Notes: a model not told the origin generated them from the sequence alone. A stretch of 64,000 bases of DNA from Gp7-AA10 sp035636095 (GCA_035636095.1 DASPZU010000087.1:62001-126000); one strand, 5' to 3'. Shown: positions 1 through 8,748, numbered from the stretch's first letter. Numbers and translations: made by a program.

Positions 1-734
1 TCGGCATTGTTGTGACTGCCATCGTGGGCATGCTTCTGGGTGGAGCGCCGCCGCCCTCGGCGGCGTTTGCAGTTCCGTTTGTGGGCCAATACAGCCTTGC
101 GCCGATCGCGCTGCATCTCGACATCGCGGGCGTACTGCGCATCGCATTTCTGCCCATCCTCATCACGCTCTTTCTCATGAGCTTCCTCGATACGCTGGGC
201 ACGCTGGTGGGGGTGGGGGCGGCGGGCGGGATGCTCGACGAGAAAGGAAACTTTCCGCACATCGAGCGGCCGATGACCGTCGACGCCGTCTCGTGCATGC
301 TCAGCGGCCTCCTGGGAACCTCCACCAGCGGCGCCTACATCGAGTCGGCCGCTGGAATTCGCGATGGAGCGCGCACCGGGCTCGCTGCCGTGACCACCGG
401 GGTTCTGTTCGCGCTGTCGCTCTTCTTCATTCCGCTGGTCGAGCCGCTGCAGCAGCTTCGATTCGCGTACGGACCGGCGTTGATCGCGGTGGGAGTCTTG
501 ATGCTCGATGCGATCCGCAAGATCGAATTTGACGATCTCACCGAGCTCGTGCCCGCATTCGTAACAATTACAATGATGATTTTTTCTTACAATATAGCGA
601 ATGGATTAACTGCCGGTCTGGTGCTCTACCCGGTCATGAAGCTGCTGACCGGCCGATGGCGGGAAATCAACGGCGGCTCGATCGTGCTGGCCATTCTTTG
701 CCTCATCTACTACGTCTTCGGATTGCCGCACTGA
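1..734 (+). CDS. NCS2 family purine permease, 5' end outside window
   Basis: Inner-membrane nucleobase:cation symporter of the NCS2 family, AzgA/PbuG-like branch, expected to import adenine, guanine or hypoxanthine. The gene enters from the left edge, so only about the last 243 residues are visible. They include the hallmark FLDTLGTLVG, the loop GTSTSGAYIESAAG and several hydrophobic helices ending in YYVFGLPH. Its stop overlaps the ATG of the adenine deaminase gene (ATGA), so uptake and deamination of purines are probably made from one transcript. Positions 561-611 switch abruptly to rare A/T-ending codons within a membrane helix. Family assignment is firm; the exact purine substrate is inferred from the neighbour. 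Confidence 0.88.
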   Translation, partial: GIVVTAIVGMLLGGAPPPSAAFAVPFVGQYSLAPIALHLDIAGVLRIAFLPILITLFLMSFLDTLGTLVGVGAAGGMLDEKGNFPHIERPMTVDAVSCMLSGLLGTSTSGAYIESAAGIRDGARTGLAAVTTGVLFALSLFFIPLVEPLQQLRFAYGPALIAVGVLMLDAIRKIEFDDLTELVPAFVTITMMIFSYNIANGLTAGLVLYPVMKLLTGRWREINGGSIVLAILCLIYYVFGLPH

Positions 735-1711
735 TGTCGGTTGAGAAACTCATTCGGCAAATTCCGAAAGCGGAGCTCCACATTCACATCGAAGGCTCGC
801 TCGAGCCGGAGCTGATGTTGGAGATCGCGCAGCGCAATGGCGTGAAGCTTCGGCATCGATCGGTCGACGAGCTGCGGCGCGCCTATCAGTTCACCGATCT
901 GCAGTCGTTTCTCGACATCTACTACGCCGGCGCGAGCGTTCTGCGCCAGGAGCGCGACTTCTATGACATGACGGCAGCGTATCTGCGGCGCGCGGCCGCC
1001 GACAACGTCCGGCACGCCGAGATCTTCTTCGATCCGCAGACGCACACCGGGCGCGGAATCGCTTTCGAAACCGTGATCGACGGAATCACGGCCGCACTGC
1101 GCGACGGTCCGATCTCGACGCGATTGATCCTCTGCTTCCTGCGGCATCTCAGCGCGGAGTCGGCCATGGAGACGCTCGAGCAGGCCTTGCCGTTCAGGGA
1201 TCGCCTGGTGGCGGTCGGTCTGGACTCATCCGAGCTTGGAAATCCGCCCTCAAAATTTGCGGCGGTCTTTGCGCGCGCCCGCGCGGAAGGATTGCGCACC
1301 GTGGCGCATGCGGGCGAAGAAGGTCCCCCCTCCTACATTCGCGAAGCGCTCGACCTCCTGGGAGTCTCGCGCATCGATCATGGCGTGCGATGCGTTGAGG
1401 ATCCGCATCTGGTCCACGAGCTCGCCGCGCGGCGCATTCCGCTCACCGTCTGTCCGCTGTCCAACGTGAAGCTTCACGTCTTCCGATCGATCAAGGACCA
1501 CATTGTGCGGACGCTGCTGCGCCGCGGCATCGTCGCGACCATCAACTCCGACGATCCGGCCTACTTCGGCGGCTACGTCGTCGACAACTACCTCGCGCTC
1601 GACCTCACCGAGGCGGAAGTGCGTCAGCTCGCGCGCAACTCCTTCGAGGCCAGTTTTCTATCGGCCGAGGAGAAGGCTACTTACACGGCGCCGGCTTGTA
1701 GCCCTGACTGA
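734..1711 (+). CDS. adenine deaminase (adenosine/adenine deaminase family)
   Basis: Zinc-dependent amidohydrolase of 325 residues acting in cytoplasmic purine salvage. Metal and catalytic motifs are visible: HIH (H16, H18), HAGEE (H192, E195) and SDDP (D273, D274). The stretches IEGSLEPELM, LDSSELGNPPSKF and PLSNVKLHVF resemble the adenine deaminase clade (yeast Aah1 type) more than true adenosine deaminases, which carry a GLDLAG-type signature there. The preferred product is therefore hypoxanthine from adenine. The ATG at 734 is chosen because it gives the conserved N-terminus and overlaps the permease stop. A longer reading frame back to 656 runs inside the permease gene and is rejected. 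The 3' end overlaps the convergent gene by 35 bp. Confidence 0.85.
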   Translation: MSVEKLIRQIPKAELHIHIEGSLEPELMLEIAQRNGVKLRHRSVDELRRAYQFTDLQSFLDIYYAGASVLRQERDFYDMTAAYLRRAAADNVRHAEIFFDPQTHTGRGIAFETVIDGITAALRDGPISTRLILCFLRHLSAESAMETLEQALPFRDRLVAVGLDSSELGNPPSKFAAVFARARAEGLRTVAHAGEEGPPSYIREALDLLGVSRIDHGVRCVEDPHLVHELAARRIPLTVCPLSNVKLHVFRSIKDHIVRTLLRRGIVATINSDDPAYFGGYVVDNYLALDLTEAEVRQLARNSFEASFLSAEEKATYTAPACSPD

Positions 1712-2189
1712 CCGCGACGCTCTTGGCGAGGAGAAACGCGTTTTCGGGATGATTTGCGCAGTCCTTGGGATAGTAGAGCTTCGTTTTGTTGTCCGCGTAG
1801 ACCTGAGCGAACATCGGCTGCGGCGGCTCTTCCACGCGCACAGGGCGAGGTGGAGGCTCCGGTGCCTGTCGCGTGACCGAGTCAAAGCTCGCGTGCGTCG
1901 TGGTGGCGGGAATGATCGAGGCCTGCTGCTGCGGCTGCGGTACCACCCCCGGCCGCGGTCGCGTGGGGGTGGCCATGGCGCCGAGGACGATGAGGACCAC
2001 GCCCGCGGCGGTGGTGAGAAATCCCTTTTTTGTGTCGTCCCAATGCGTGATCACGAAGTAAAGCGCGACCAAAGGCACGAAGAAACATCCCAGCCCCCAC
2101 CAGGGACTCTCGCGGAAGGCGATCCAGATGACCATGACCCAACCGACGAGGTAGACGATGAGGCCAACCAGGGCCAGGGCTGTACCCAC
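1677..2189 (-). CDS. membrane protein with C-terminal Cys-containing extracytoplasmic domain, function unknown
   Basis: Protein of 170 residues starting at a GTG (2189-2187) preceded by AAGGAG six bases upstream. No ATG gives a sensible start. It has about four hydrophobic segments in the first 90 residues, a Pro/Gln-rich linker (RPRPGVVPQPQQQ) and a C-terminal module with LYYPKDC and GYKPAPC. That module loosely resembles the small Cys domain related to the Ada metal-binding fold (pattern DC...GYxPxxC), but one expected cysteine is missing, so metal binding is uncertain. It converges on the adenine deaminase gene with a 35-bp 3' overlap and is divergent from mtnB, with 45 bp between the starts. 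I do not recognise a function. Confidence 0.65.
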   Translation of the reverse strand: MGTALALVGLIVYLVGWVMVIWIAFRESPWWGLGCFFVPLVALYFVITHWDDTKKGFLTTAAGVVLIVLGAMATPTRPRPGVVPQPQQQASIIPATTTHASFDSVTRQAPEPPPRPVRVEEPPQPMFAQVYADNKTKLYYPKDCANHPENAFLLAKSVAVSQGYKPAPCK

Positions 2190-2234
2190 GACGATCTCCT
2201 TGAATTGCTTTGGATTTGGACGAACAATTCTAAC

Positions 2235-2885
<651 letters not shown>

Positions 2886-3291
2886 AGCGCTGCGCGAGTT
2901 CGGCGTCCTGCATCAACGCTTGCCGGTCGAGGCGCGCGCCGGCGAGATGGCCCGAGTCAAACGCGAGCGCGGCTATGTGGAAGAAGACGAAGTGGCGTTG
3001 TCGCCCGACACGCCCAACCTCGACGCCATCTGCGCCAAATTCGACAAGGAGCACTACCACACCCTCGACGAGGTGCGCTTCGTCGTCGATGGCGAGGGGA
3101 TCTTCGATGTCCGCGACAAAAAGGACCGGTGGGTGAGGATCGAGGTCGACAAAGGAGACCTGATCATCATTCCCGCCAACACCTATCACCGCTTCTTTCT
3201 GAAGGACTCGAAAAAGATTCGCTGCGTGCGCCTCTTCCTGAACAGCGAAGGCTGGACGCCACTGTATCGCGACGCGGCGGTGACGGCGTAA

Positions 3292-4296
3292 CTACCGCGC
3301 TTCCGCCATCTGACGCTCGCGCGGATAGAGCAGCTTCCCGCGCTCCGCGGCGGGTTTGTTCTCCTCCACGATAATGCGATGCGCTTCCGCGAAATCGTCG
3401 TGACGGATGCCGGTAACCTGCCACGAGACTTTCGCGCCCGGTGATCCGCCGCTGATCTTGAAGCGATTCTCATGAATCTCTTCGGCAACGTAGAGTCCCG
3501 GTGAAGACCTGCCGATGGCGGTGAGTTGATATCGGAAATCCGCGTTCAAAGCTTCGAACCATCCCGGCAGCTCCACCGTTGCTTCGCCCTTCGCATCGAG
3601 ACGCGCGACACCGTCGTAAATGTCCTTCATGTCAGGCGACTCGACGAACGAGTGCGAGAGATATTTGTTCTCCGGATCGAGCGGGTGATCGATCTTGAAA
3701 GACCCGCCGCCTTTGGTCAGCGTCCCGACGACGCTCACCGTGCCGCTGTTGCTGATCGACATGCGTCTCGTGCCTCCGGTGTAGAAATCGAGGCCGAACC
3801 GATTGAAGCTGCCGAGTAGGCGGGCCGAGGCGATCGCTTCGCCGCTGTTGGAGCCAAAGCTCAAAGCCCCTTTTAACGAGAAATCGTCGGCTTCGCCCTG
3901 ATTGAGGTTGATTCCACCGAGGACGCTCAGCATCTTTTGCGGCGTGTTTGTGCCGATGCCTACCGCTCCGGGCGCACCTGTGATATCGCCGCCCGTGCCG
4001 GCCACACCAGGCATCAGAATGATCGAGCCGCCAGCTCCGTTACCCTGCACGCCGTTTCCGCCATCGCCTCCGTCACCGGCCTGAATGAGCACGCTCGAAC
4101 CCGCCCCCGGCTGACCGCCGTTAGGGGTGTTTCCTCCCTTGCCGCCGACAACCCGGAGGACCTGCTGCGCATCGGTGCCGCTCCCTATGAGGACAGGTGG
4201 AGGTTGCGGCGTGGCGATATCCGCCTTGGGGGTCTGGGCCATGAGCGAAAGACCGCAGAGAAGGGAGATGCAGGACGCGAAGCTTGCGCGATTCAT
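3292..4296 (-). CDS. secreted protein, Gly-rich with tail-fibre-like C-terminal region
   Basis: Exported protein of 334 residues. A signal peptide (MNRASFASCISLLCGLSLMA) is followed by a low-complexity Gly/Asn-rich segment (about residues 48-115), then a region with GIGTNTPQKMLSV and GTLTKGGGSFKIDHPLDP. Phage-tail-fibre or collar-like surface proteins carry similar sequence, and it recurs in Acidobacteria. The C-terminal YQLTAIG...KVSWQVTGIR resembles a beta-sandwich. AGGAGG lies directly upstream of the ATG (SD-led gene). It is divergent from the glycoside hydrolase at 4440 with 143 bp between. Likely cell-surface or extracellular; no enzymatic motif is visible. Confidence 0.7.
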   Translation of the reverse strand: MNRASFASCISLLCGLSLMAQTPKADIATPQPPPVLIGSGTDAQQVLRVVGGKGGNTPNGGQPGAGSSVLIQAGDGGDGGNGVQGNGAGGSIILMPGVAGTGGDITGAPGAVGIGTNTPQKMLSVLGGINLNQGEADDFSLKGALSFGSNSGEAIASARLLGSFNRFGLDFYTGGTRRMSISNSGTVSVVGTLTKGGGSFKIDHPLDPENKYLSHSFVESPDMKDIYDGVARLDAKGEATVELPGWFEALNADFRYQLTAIGRSSPGLYVAEEIHENRFKISGGSPGAKVSWQVTGIRHDDFAEAHRIIVEENKPAAERGKLLYPRERQMAEAR

Positions 4297-4395
4297 AGTT
4301 CCTCCTTAGTTTTGAGCGAACTATAGTTTTATTTTCAGGATATTTCACTAAAGTAGAACGGTCGTTCGGACGTGATACACGACACGGTTGTTGGC

Positions 4396-4424
4396 CAACT
4401 ACAAACACATTCTGAAGGTAGTTG
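4396..4424. promoter_or_regulatory. putative operator dyad upstream of the glycoside hydrolase
   Basis: Inverted repeat CAACTAC (4396-4402) / GTAGTTG (4418-4424), with an overlapping second pair CTACAA/TTGTAG, ending 15 bp before the GTG at 4440. Position and symmetry suggest a regulator-binding site in the divergent promoter region, but no cognate regulator can be assigned. Confidence 0.35.
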
Positions 4425-4439
4425 TAGAGAGAGCGCAAC

Positions 4440-7343
4440 GTGCGGAGCTTCCGGTTTTTCCTTGTCGCACTTCTCTGTCCGTCGCTTCACGCCGCGACCA
4501 CGATCGACGTGTCGACCCGCGTCGCCGTCCCCGGCGTCAAGCGCTTCGGCATCAACCTGGGATGGGAGACCTATTACGACTCCGCGCAGATCACGAAGAA
4601 CCTCGTCTTCCGTAATCCGGGGTTCGAGGGACAGATCTCCCAATCGCTCGTCCACGTGGCGTCGGGGACGGCGACGGGGTTTGTTGACGATTACAACAGC
4701 AACCAGTCGCGCTGGCCGACCGGTTTCTGGAACGGAGCGTCATTTGAAGTGATCGTCGGTGTGGCCAAAGGACGAGCCGGAACGATCAGCTCCATGACTG
4801 CGGCCCCAAACACGACGACCGGCTCTTCCTACCAATTCACAGATTCGGGGACCGCTCCAGCCGCCGGCGATTACATCCTGTTGCGCAGGAGCGGGTTGGG
4901 TGGTGCGTCTTACGGGTGGTCAACGTCAACTGCGGGCGCTGGAACGATCAGCGGCGAGACCGTCGACCTGGCACCCGATACGCCCGGCCATCAGTCGATT
5001 CGCCTCTCCGCTCCGGCGCAGGGAGACACCGCGCGCATCAGCGCGAATTTCGATTCGGGCGCCGCCGGTCCGTTCATCCAGCTCAATGGAAACTTCCGTC
5101 TTTCGTTCAAAGCGAGGGGTGCAGCCGTAGGTTCCAACAGCGTCGCGCTCTTCCTCGGGCGTGGGCCGTCTGCGAATGTCGTGTTCTTGAATCAGTCCCA
5201 ATCGCTGACGGGAGTATGGAACACGTACAACATCGACTTCCTCGCGACGGATAACGGAGTGCAGGGGACGCTGACGCTCAGCTTCACCGCTGTCAATGGA
5301 TCCATCGTGCTGCTCGATGAGGTCAGCCTGACGCAGACAAGTGGCGATGTGACCAACACGACCGCGTTCCGCGATCCCGTTGTGAATGCCCTGAAGAGTT
5401 TCAATCCTGCAATTCTTCGCACCTGGGTGGAACACCTCGGCGACTCGCTGGATAACGAGATCGCGCCACCATTCGCGCGCCAGCGGGAGAGTTACAGCAG
5501 CTCGAACATCGATGCGGACGGAACGAGTCATGAGGACCTCATGTACGGACTGCATGAGTTTCTCGAGCTTTGCGACCTTCTGCATGCCGAGCCGTGGTGG
5601 ATCGTGCCGACGACTTTCACCACTCAGGAGATGAGCAACCTGATCGAGTATCTCAGTGGACCGAGCGGCAGCACGTATGGTGCGAAGCGCGCTGCTCGCG
5701 GCCGCACCGCGCCGTGGACCGACACCCTTCCAATCATCCATCTCGAGTTTGGAAATGAGGCATGGAACAACTTGAATTACCGCGGAGCTACGATCGGTAA
5801 TTCAAATCCCTTCGATCCGGAGTCGTATGCCGCGCGAGGAAGTGAGATGTTCGGAGTGGCCAGGAGCTCGCCCTACTTCGTCGGCTCGAAGTACGACCTG
5901 GTCCTCGGAGGACAGGCGGACTTCACGAACCGCAATACGCGGATTCACAACGCGAGCAGCAATAACGACTCAATGGCCGTCGCTCCGTACTTCGGCGGCA
6001 ATATCACCAGCTTCGACACCGATGAGAATTTGTTCGGACCGCTATTTGCCGAGCCGGAGATGATCAACACCACCGGCTACATGCGGCAGAACCACGACAA
6101 TATGGCGGCCTCCGGAAGGCCGCTCCCGCTTTCAATCTATGAGGTGAATCTGCACACCACCGGCGGGACGATCTCGCAACCGCGTCTCAACGACTTTACG
6201 CCGTCGATCGGAGCAGGCGTCGCAGTCGCCGATCACATGCTGATGATGCTGCGAGATCTCGGCATCAGGAACCAGTGTCTATATTCGCTGAGCTCCTACG
6301 CCAACGGCCGCCCCGACGGCAAATACATCCTTCTGTGGGGATCCGTTCGCGACATGGGCGTTACCGATCGCAAGAGGCCGCAGTTCCTCGCTGTGAAACT
6401 GGCCAACGAGGCCCTCGGCGGCGATCTCGTGCAGACCACGCAATCGGGCGACAACCCGACCTGGAATCAGCCTCTCGTGAACACTATCCAGTACATGAAC
6501 GCGCACTTCATTCAATCTTATGCATTCGTCAACGGCAATCACCGATCGGTCATTGTCTTCAACCTCCATCGCACATCGAACTTGGACGTCAACTTCAGCG
6601 GGCTGTATGCGCCATCGGGACCGGTCACCATGCGCCGCCTGTTCGCCAATGCCATCACCGACAACAACGAAAGCGCGGAGAACGTCGTCATTCAGACGAT
6701 GAGCTTGCCGGCGTTCGATCCTTCGCAGGCATTCACATTGCCGCCGTTTTCAATGACAGTGCTCACGACGGGCGATAACGCGCCGCCGATTCCGACCATG
6801 GTTCAGGCAACGGCGCAATCGACGACGCAGGTCGCTGTCTCGTGGACCGGGTCCGGCGCCACGCAATACGAGATTGCCCGCATGTCCGCGGCTGCGCCCC
6901 TCCAGGTGATTGGGAATTCGGTGAGTTCGCCGTTTCCCGATAACGTTGCTCCCTCGACGGCCTATCTCTATCGCATACGCGCAACCGGATCGGGCGGCAC
7001 ATCGTCGTTCAGCATTCCTGACGTCGCGACCACCGTGACGTTCAGCGACGATCCGATCGCCGCCGGCGTGACGATGATTCGTGCAGACCATGTCAACGAA
7101 ATGCGCACGGCGGCCAACCTCGTCAACACTCTTGCCGGCCTGCCGCAAAGCATGTGGACCGATTCGCCGATCATGCCCGGAGTCACGCTGGTGCGGGCTG
7201 GTCACATCCTCGAGCTTCGAAGCTCCGTTTTCGCGGCTTTCACAACGCTGGGCGTGCCGACGCCCGCGTTTGCAAACAACATCATGGTGGGAAATGTGAT
7301 CCACGCGGCCGATCTTCAGGAGCTGCGCGACGCGGTGCACTAG
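4440..7343 (+). CDS. secreted multidomain glycoside hydrolase-like protein (GH-A clan, arabinofuranosidase-like) with FN3 and C-terminal ELR repeats
   Basis: Exported protein of 967 residues: signal peptide (1-18), an N-terminal module opening with FGINLGWETYY, a carbohydrate-binding-like beta-sandwich (about 170-290), then a TIM-barrel-like catalytic region. Candidate GH-A catalytic residues are the glutamate of HLEFGNEAWN (~residue 438) and the glutamate of SIYEVNLH (~567). A fibronectin type III domain (about 780-865) follows. The C-terminus (about 872-967) is built from repeats of the form GVTxIRAxHxxELR, AGVTMIRADHVNEMR and PGVTLVRAGHILELR. Start is GTG with no clear SD. Substrate is unknown; plant arabinan or xylan debris is a guess from the GH51-like motifs. 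The last 62 bp overlap the convergent MerR gene. Confidence 0.7.
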   Translation: MRSFRFFLVALLCPSLHAATTIDVSTRVAVPGVKRFGINLGWETYYDSAQITKNLVFRNPGFEGQISQSLVHVASGTATGFVDDYNSNQSRWPTGFWNGASFEVIVGVAKGRAGTISSMTAAPNTTTGSSYQFTDSGTAPAAGDYILLRRSGLGGASYGWSTSTAGAGTISGETVDLAPDTPGHQSIRLSAPAQGDTARISANFDSGAAGPFIQLNGNFRLSFKARGAAVGSNSVALFLGRGPSANVVFLNQSQSLTGVWNTYNIDFLATDNGVQGTLTLSFTAVNGSIVLLDEVSLTQTSGDVTNTTAFRDPVVNALKSFNPAILRTWVEHLGDSLDNEIAPPFARQRESYSSSNIDADGTSHEDLMYGLHEFLELCDLLHAEPWWIVPTTFTTQEMSNLIEYLSGPSGSTYGAKRAARGRTAPWTDTLPIIHLEFGNEAWNNLNYRGATIGNSNPFDPESYAARGSEMFGVARSSPYFVGSKYDLVLGGQADFTNRNTRIHNASSNNDSMAVAPYFGGNITSFDTDENLFGPLFAEPEMINTTGYMRQNHDNMAASGRPLPLSIYEVNLHTTGGTISQPRLNDFTPSIGAGVAVADHMLMMLRDLGIRNQCLYSLSSYANGRPDGKYILLWGSVRDMGVTDRKRPQFLAVKLANEALGGDLVQTTQSGDNPTWNQPLVNTIQYMNAHFIQSYAFVNGNHRSVIVFNLHRTSNLDVNFSGLYAPSGPVTMRRLFANAITDNNESAENVVIQTMSLPAFDPSQAFTLPPFSMTVLTTGDNAPPIPTMVQATAQSTTQVAVSWTGSGATQYEIARMSAAAPLQVIGNSVSSPFPDNVAPSTAYLYRIRATGSGGTSSFSIPDVATTVTFSDDPIAAGVTMIRADHVNEMRTAANLVNTLAGLPQSMWTDSPIMPGVTLVRAGHILELRSSVFAAFTTLGVPTPAFANNIMVGNVIHAADLQELRDAVH

Positions 7344-7734
7344 CGTCACGCGACGTCTTCGCGGCGATGGCGCGCGCGCATTGATCGAGATCGGCGCAGC
7401 CGCACTGCGAGATTTTGTGAAGCGCGGCGCGCATGAGGTCGATCCGCTTCGACATGGCGTCGAGCTCGGCGAGCTTCGTGGCAGCGAGATCAGACCATCG
7501 CCGGCCGGGGGCAATGTCGGCAGAGAAGCCGTCGAACAATGTTCGGATCTCGGCGAGGCTGAAACCGAGCTTCTTTGCGAACGCGATCAGCGCCAGCCGC
7601 TCGATGGCCTCCTGGCCATAAACGCGCTTGCCGCCGACGCGCCTGTCGGCCGCCACCAGTCCGCGTGCCTCGTAGTAGCGCACAGTTGAGGGTCGCACGC
7701 CCACTCGGCGCGCGACTTCACCAATTCCGAACAT
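7282..7734 (-). CDS. MerR family transcriptional regulator with SoxR-like C-terminal cysteines
   Basis: 150-residue one-component regulator. The N-terminal winged HTH is canonical (IGEVARRVGVRPSTVRYYEARGL, here in two parts: residues 3-12 and 13-26), followed by the dimerisation helix. The effector region carries C111, C113 and C119, spacing C-x-C-x5-C. This matches the last three cysteines of the SoxR [2Fe-2S] motif (C-x2-C-x-C-x5-C); the first is an isoleucine here. Three cysteines would also suit a metal-thiolate sensor. It is divergent from the secreted Cys-Cys gene, whose promoter has a MerR-type 19-bp spacer and a dyad resembling the SoxR operator. That pairing suggests direct regulation by redox or thiophilic-metal stress. 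Confidence 0.88.
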   Translation of the reverse strand: MFGIGEVARRVGVRPSTVRYYEARGLVAADRRVGGKRVYGQEAIERLALIAFAKKLGFSLAEIRTLFDGFSADIAPGRRWSDLAATKLAELDAMSKRIDLMRAALHKISQCGCADLDQCARAIAAKTSRDASAPRRAAPEDRPRGSHFPP

Positions 7735-7786
7735 CAGCCATGATTATCGCATCGATCTCCGTAACGAAACATTGACAGACCGCCTG

Positions 7787-7817
7787 TTGACCTCAAGTCG
7801 ACTTGAAGTCCTAACGT
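7787..7817 (+). promoter_or_regulatory. MerR-type promoter/operator, 19-bp spacer
   Basis: -35 TTGACC (7787-7792) and -10 TAACGT (7812-7817) are separated by exactly 19 bp, the hallmark of MerR-family-activated promoters. The spacer carries the dyad CCTCAAGT-CG-ACTTGAAG, very close to the classical SoxR operator. The -10 ends 7 bp before the ATG at 7825, so the predicted transcript starts at or next to the start codon. Confidence 0.75.
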
Positions 7818-7824
7818 GTTGGTC

Positions 7825-8208
7825 ATGAAACAATTTCTAGTGCTTCTCCTGTCCATCATTTGCACAACACCGGCCCCTCCCGGAGGCAAACAATCGCCGT
7901 TCGCATGCAACCTCTACGCGTTCTCACCCGAAGTTCGTAAGAGACACTTCGACGAATTGGGACCGGCATTGCGCGCCGTCAGGCTCGGCGTCCGCGAGTT
8001 ACCCAACGGCTACGAGCTCAAGTTTCCATCCGACGCGAAAACGGTCGCCATGATCATGGAATGGGCGGCCCAGGAGCGGCTGTGTTGCCCGTTCTTCGAC
8101 ATCGAAGTGCGACTCGATCGCGAAGGGGGGCCGGCGTGGCTGCGCCTGACCGGGCGGCCGGGGACAAAAGAGTTCATCCGCGTCGACGGGGCTTCCTGGA
8201 TCAAGTGA
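7825..8208 (+). CDS. secreted small protein with Cys and Cys-Cys motifs, function unknown
   Basis: 127-residue exported protein. After a signal peptide (MKQFLVLLLSIIC) it has the family pattern FACNLYAFSPEVRKRHFDEL, RELPNGYELKFPSD, AQERLCCPFFDIEV and a terminal RLTGRPGTKEFI. The domain, with its conserved Cys and Cys-Cys pair, is widespread in small bacterial proteins, often near MerR regulators, but has no assigned function that I know. Thiol or metal binding is a reasonable inference. ATG 7825 is preferred over GTG 7816, because 7816 lies inside the predicted -10 box. It converges on the peroxiredoxin gene with 7 bp between stops. Confidence 0.7.
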   Translation: MKQFLVLLLSIICTTPAPPGGKQSPFACNLYAFSPEVRKRHFDELGPALRAVRLGVRELPNGYELKFPSDAKTVAMIMEWAAQERLCCPFFDIEVRLDREGGPAWLRLTGRPGTKEFIRVDGASWIK

Positions 8209-8215
8209 ACGACGC

Positions 8216-8728
8216 TCAATCGAATGCGTCGAGAGCGGTCGCCACTTCTTCATTCGACGGCCGCTCGCGGTAGTCGCTCTCGATTTTCATCCAGCGAATA
8301 CGTCCCGATTGATCGAGCACGAAGACGGCCGGATGCGGAACGCCATCGATCTTTTGACCGGCATAGGCCGGATCGCGCAACTGGTAACGATTGATTGTCC
8401 CGGACCGCGCGTCCGACAGCAGTGAGAAGCCGAGCGGACCGCGGCCGTCCGCCGCGATCTTCCGGGCGAGATCACGGCTCTCGCCGATGCCATCGGGGCT
8501 GATGGCGTCGATGCGAACGTCCGGAAAGGCGCGGGCCAGATCACGAAGTCCGACTAACTGCCGGACGCAGTAGGGTCACCAGTAGCCGCGATAAAAGACC
8601 AGCACGACCTTGTGCCCGCGCGCTTCCGAGAGCTTCACTGCTTTTCCGTCTTGATCGCGAAGAGTGAAGTCAGGCGCTTGCTGGCCGACGGCAAGCGCGA
8701 CGGCGAGTGCCAATGCGAATCGATCCAT
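8216..8728 (-). CDS. secreted AhpC/TSA-family peroxiredoxin, predicted selenoprotein (Sec at codon 51)
   Basis: Reading the single in-frame TGA (8578-8576) as an amino acid gives an uninterrupted 170-residue protein. It has a signal peptide (MDRFALALAVALAVG), the AhpC/TSA start APDFTLRDQDG, then VLVFYRGYW-U-PYC, FSLLSDARSG, HPAVFVLDQSGRI and a TGA stop at 8218-8216. In homologues the UGA position is the peroxidatic cysteine of the YRGxWCPxC motif, so the UxxC site is exactly where selenium would be catalytic. A hairpin in the coding sequence just downstream fits a bacterial SECIS. The protein would reduce peroxides outside the cytoplasm. A nonsense mutation or sequencing error is the alternative, but nothing else in the gene is degraded. 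ATG 8728 has TACGAT (8742-8737) 8 nt upstream. Confidence 0.75.
8548..8566 (-). other. candidate bacterial SECIS hairpin
   Basis: In the minus-strand mRNA, nucleotides +10 to +28 after the UGA form GUCCGGC / GUCGGAC: a 7-bp stem with one G-U pair, closed by the 5-nt loop AGUUA. The apical loop begins 17 nt after the UGA and has G as its second base. This meets the published bacterial SECIS rules as I recall them: loop 16-37 nt away, G among the first two loop bases, stem of at least 4 bp. Confidence 0.6.
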
Positions 8729-8735
8729 GACCGAG

Positions 8736-8742
8736 TATCGTA
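8736..8742. promoter_or_regulatory. overlapping divergent -10 elements
   Basis: The 7-bp TATCGTA contains TATCGT on the plus strand (8736-8741, 7 nt before GTG 8749) and TACGAT on the minus strand (8742-8737, 8 nt before ATG 8728). The start codons are only 20 bp apart, so both transcripts would be leaderless and could not be initiated simultaneously. Confidence 0.5.
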
Positions 8743-8748
8743 ACCCGT

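Noticed and set aside
1503..2234. N-terminal extension of mtnB
   Set aside because: Runs across the antisense membrane protein gene and bears no family similarity; ATG 2235 gives the normal mtnB start.
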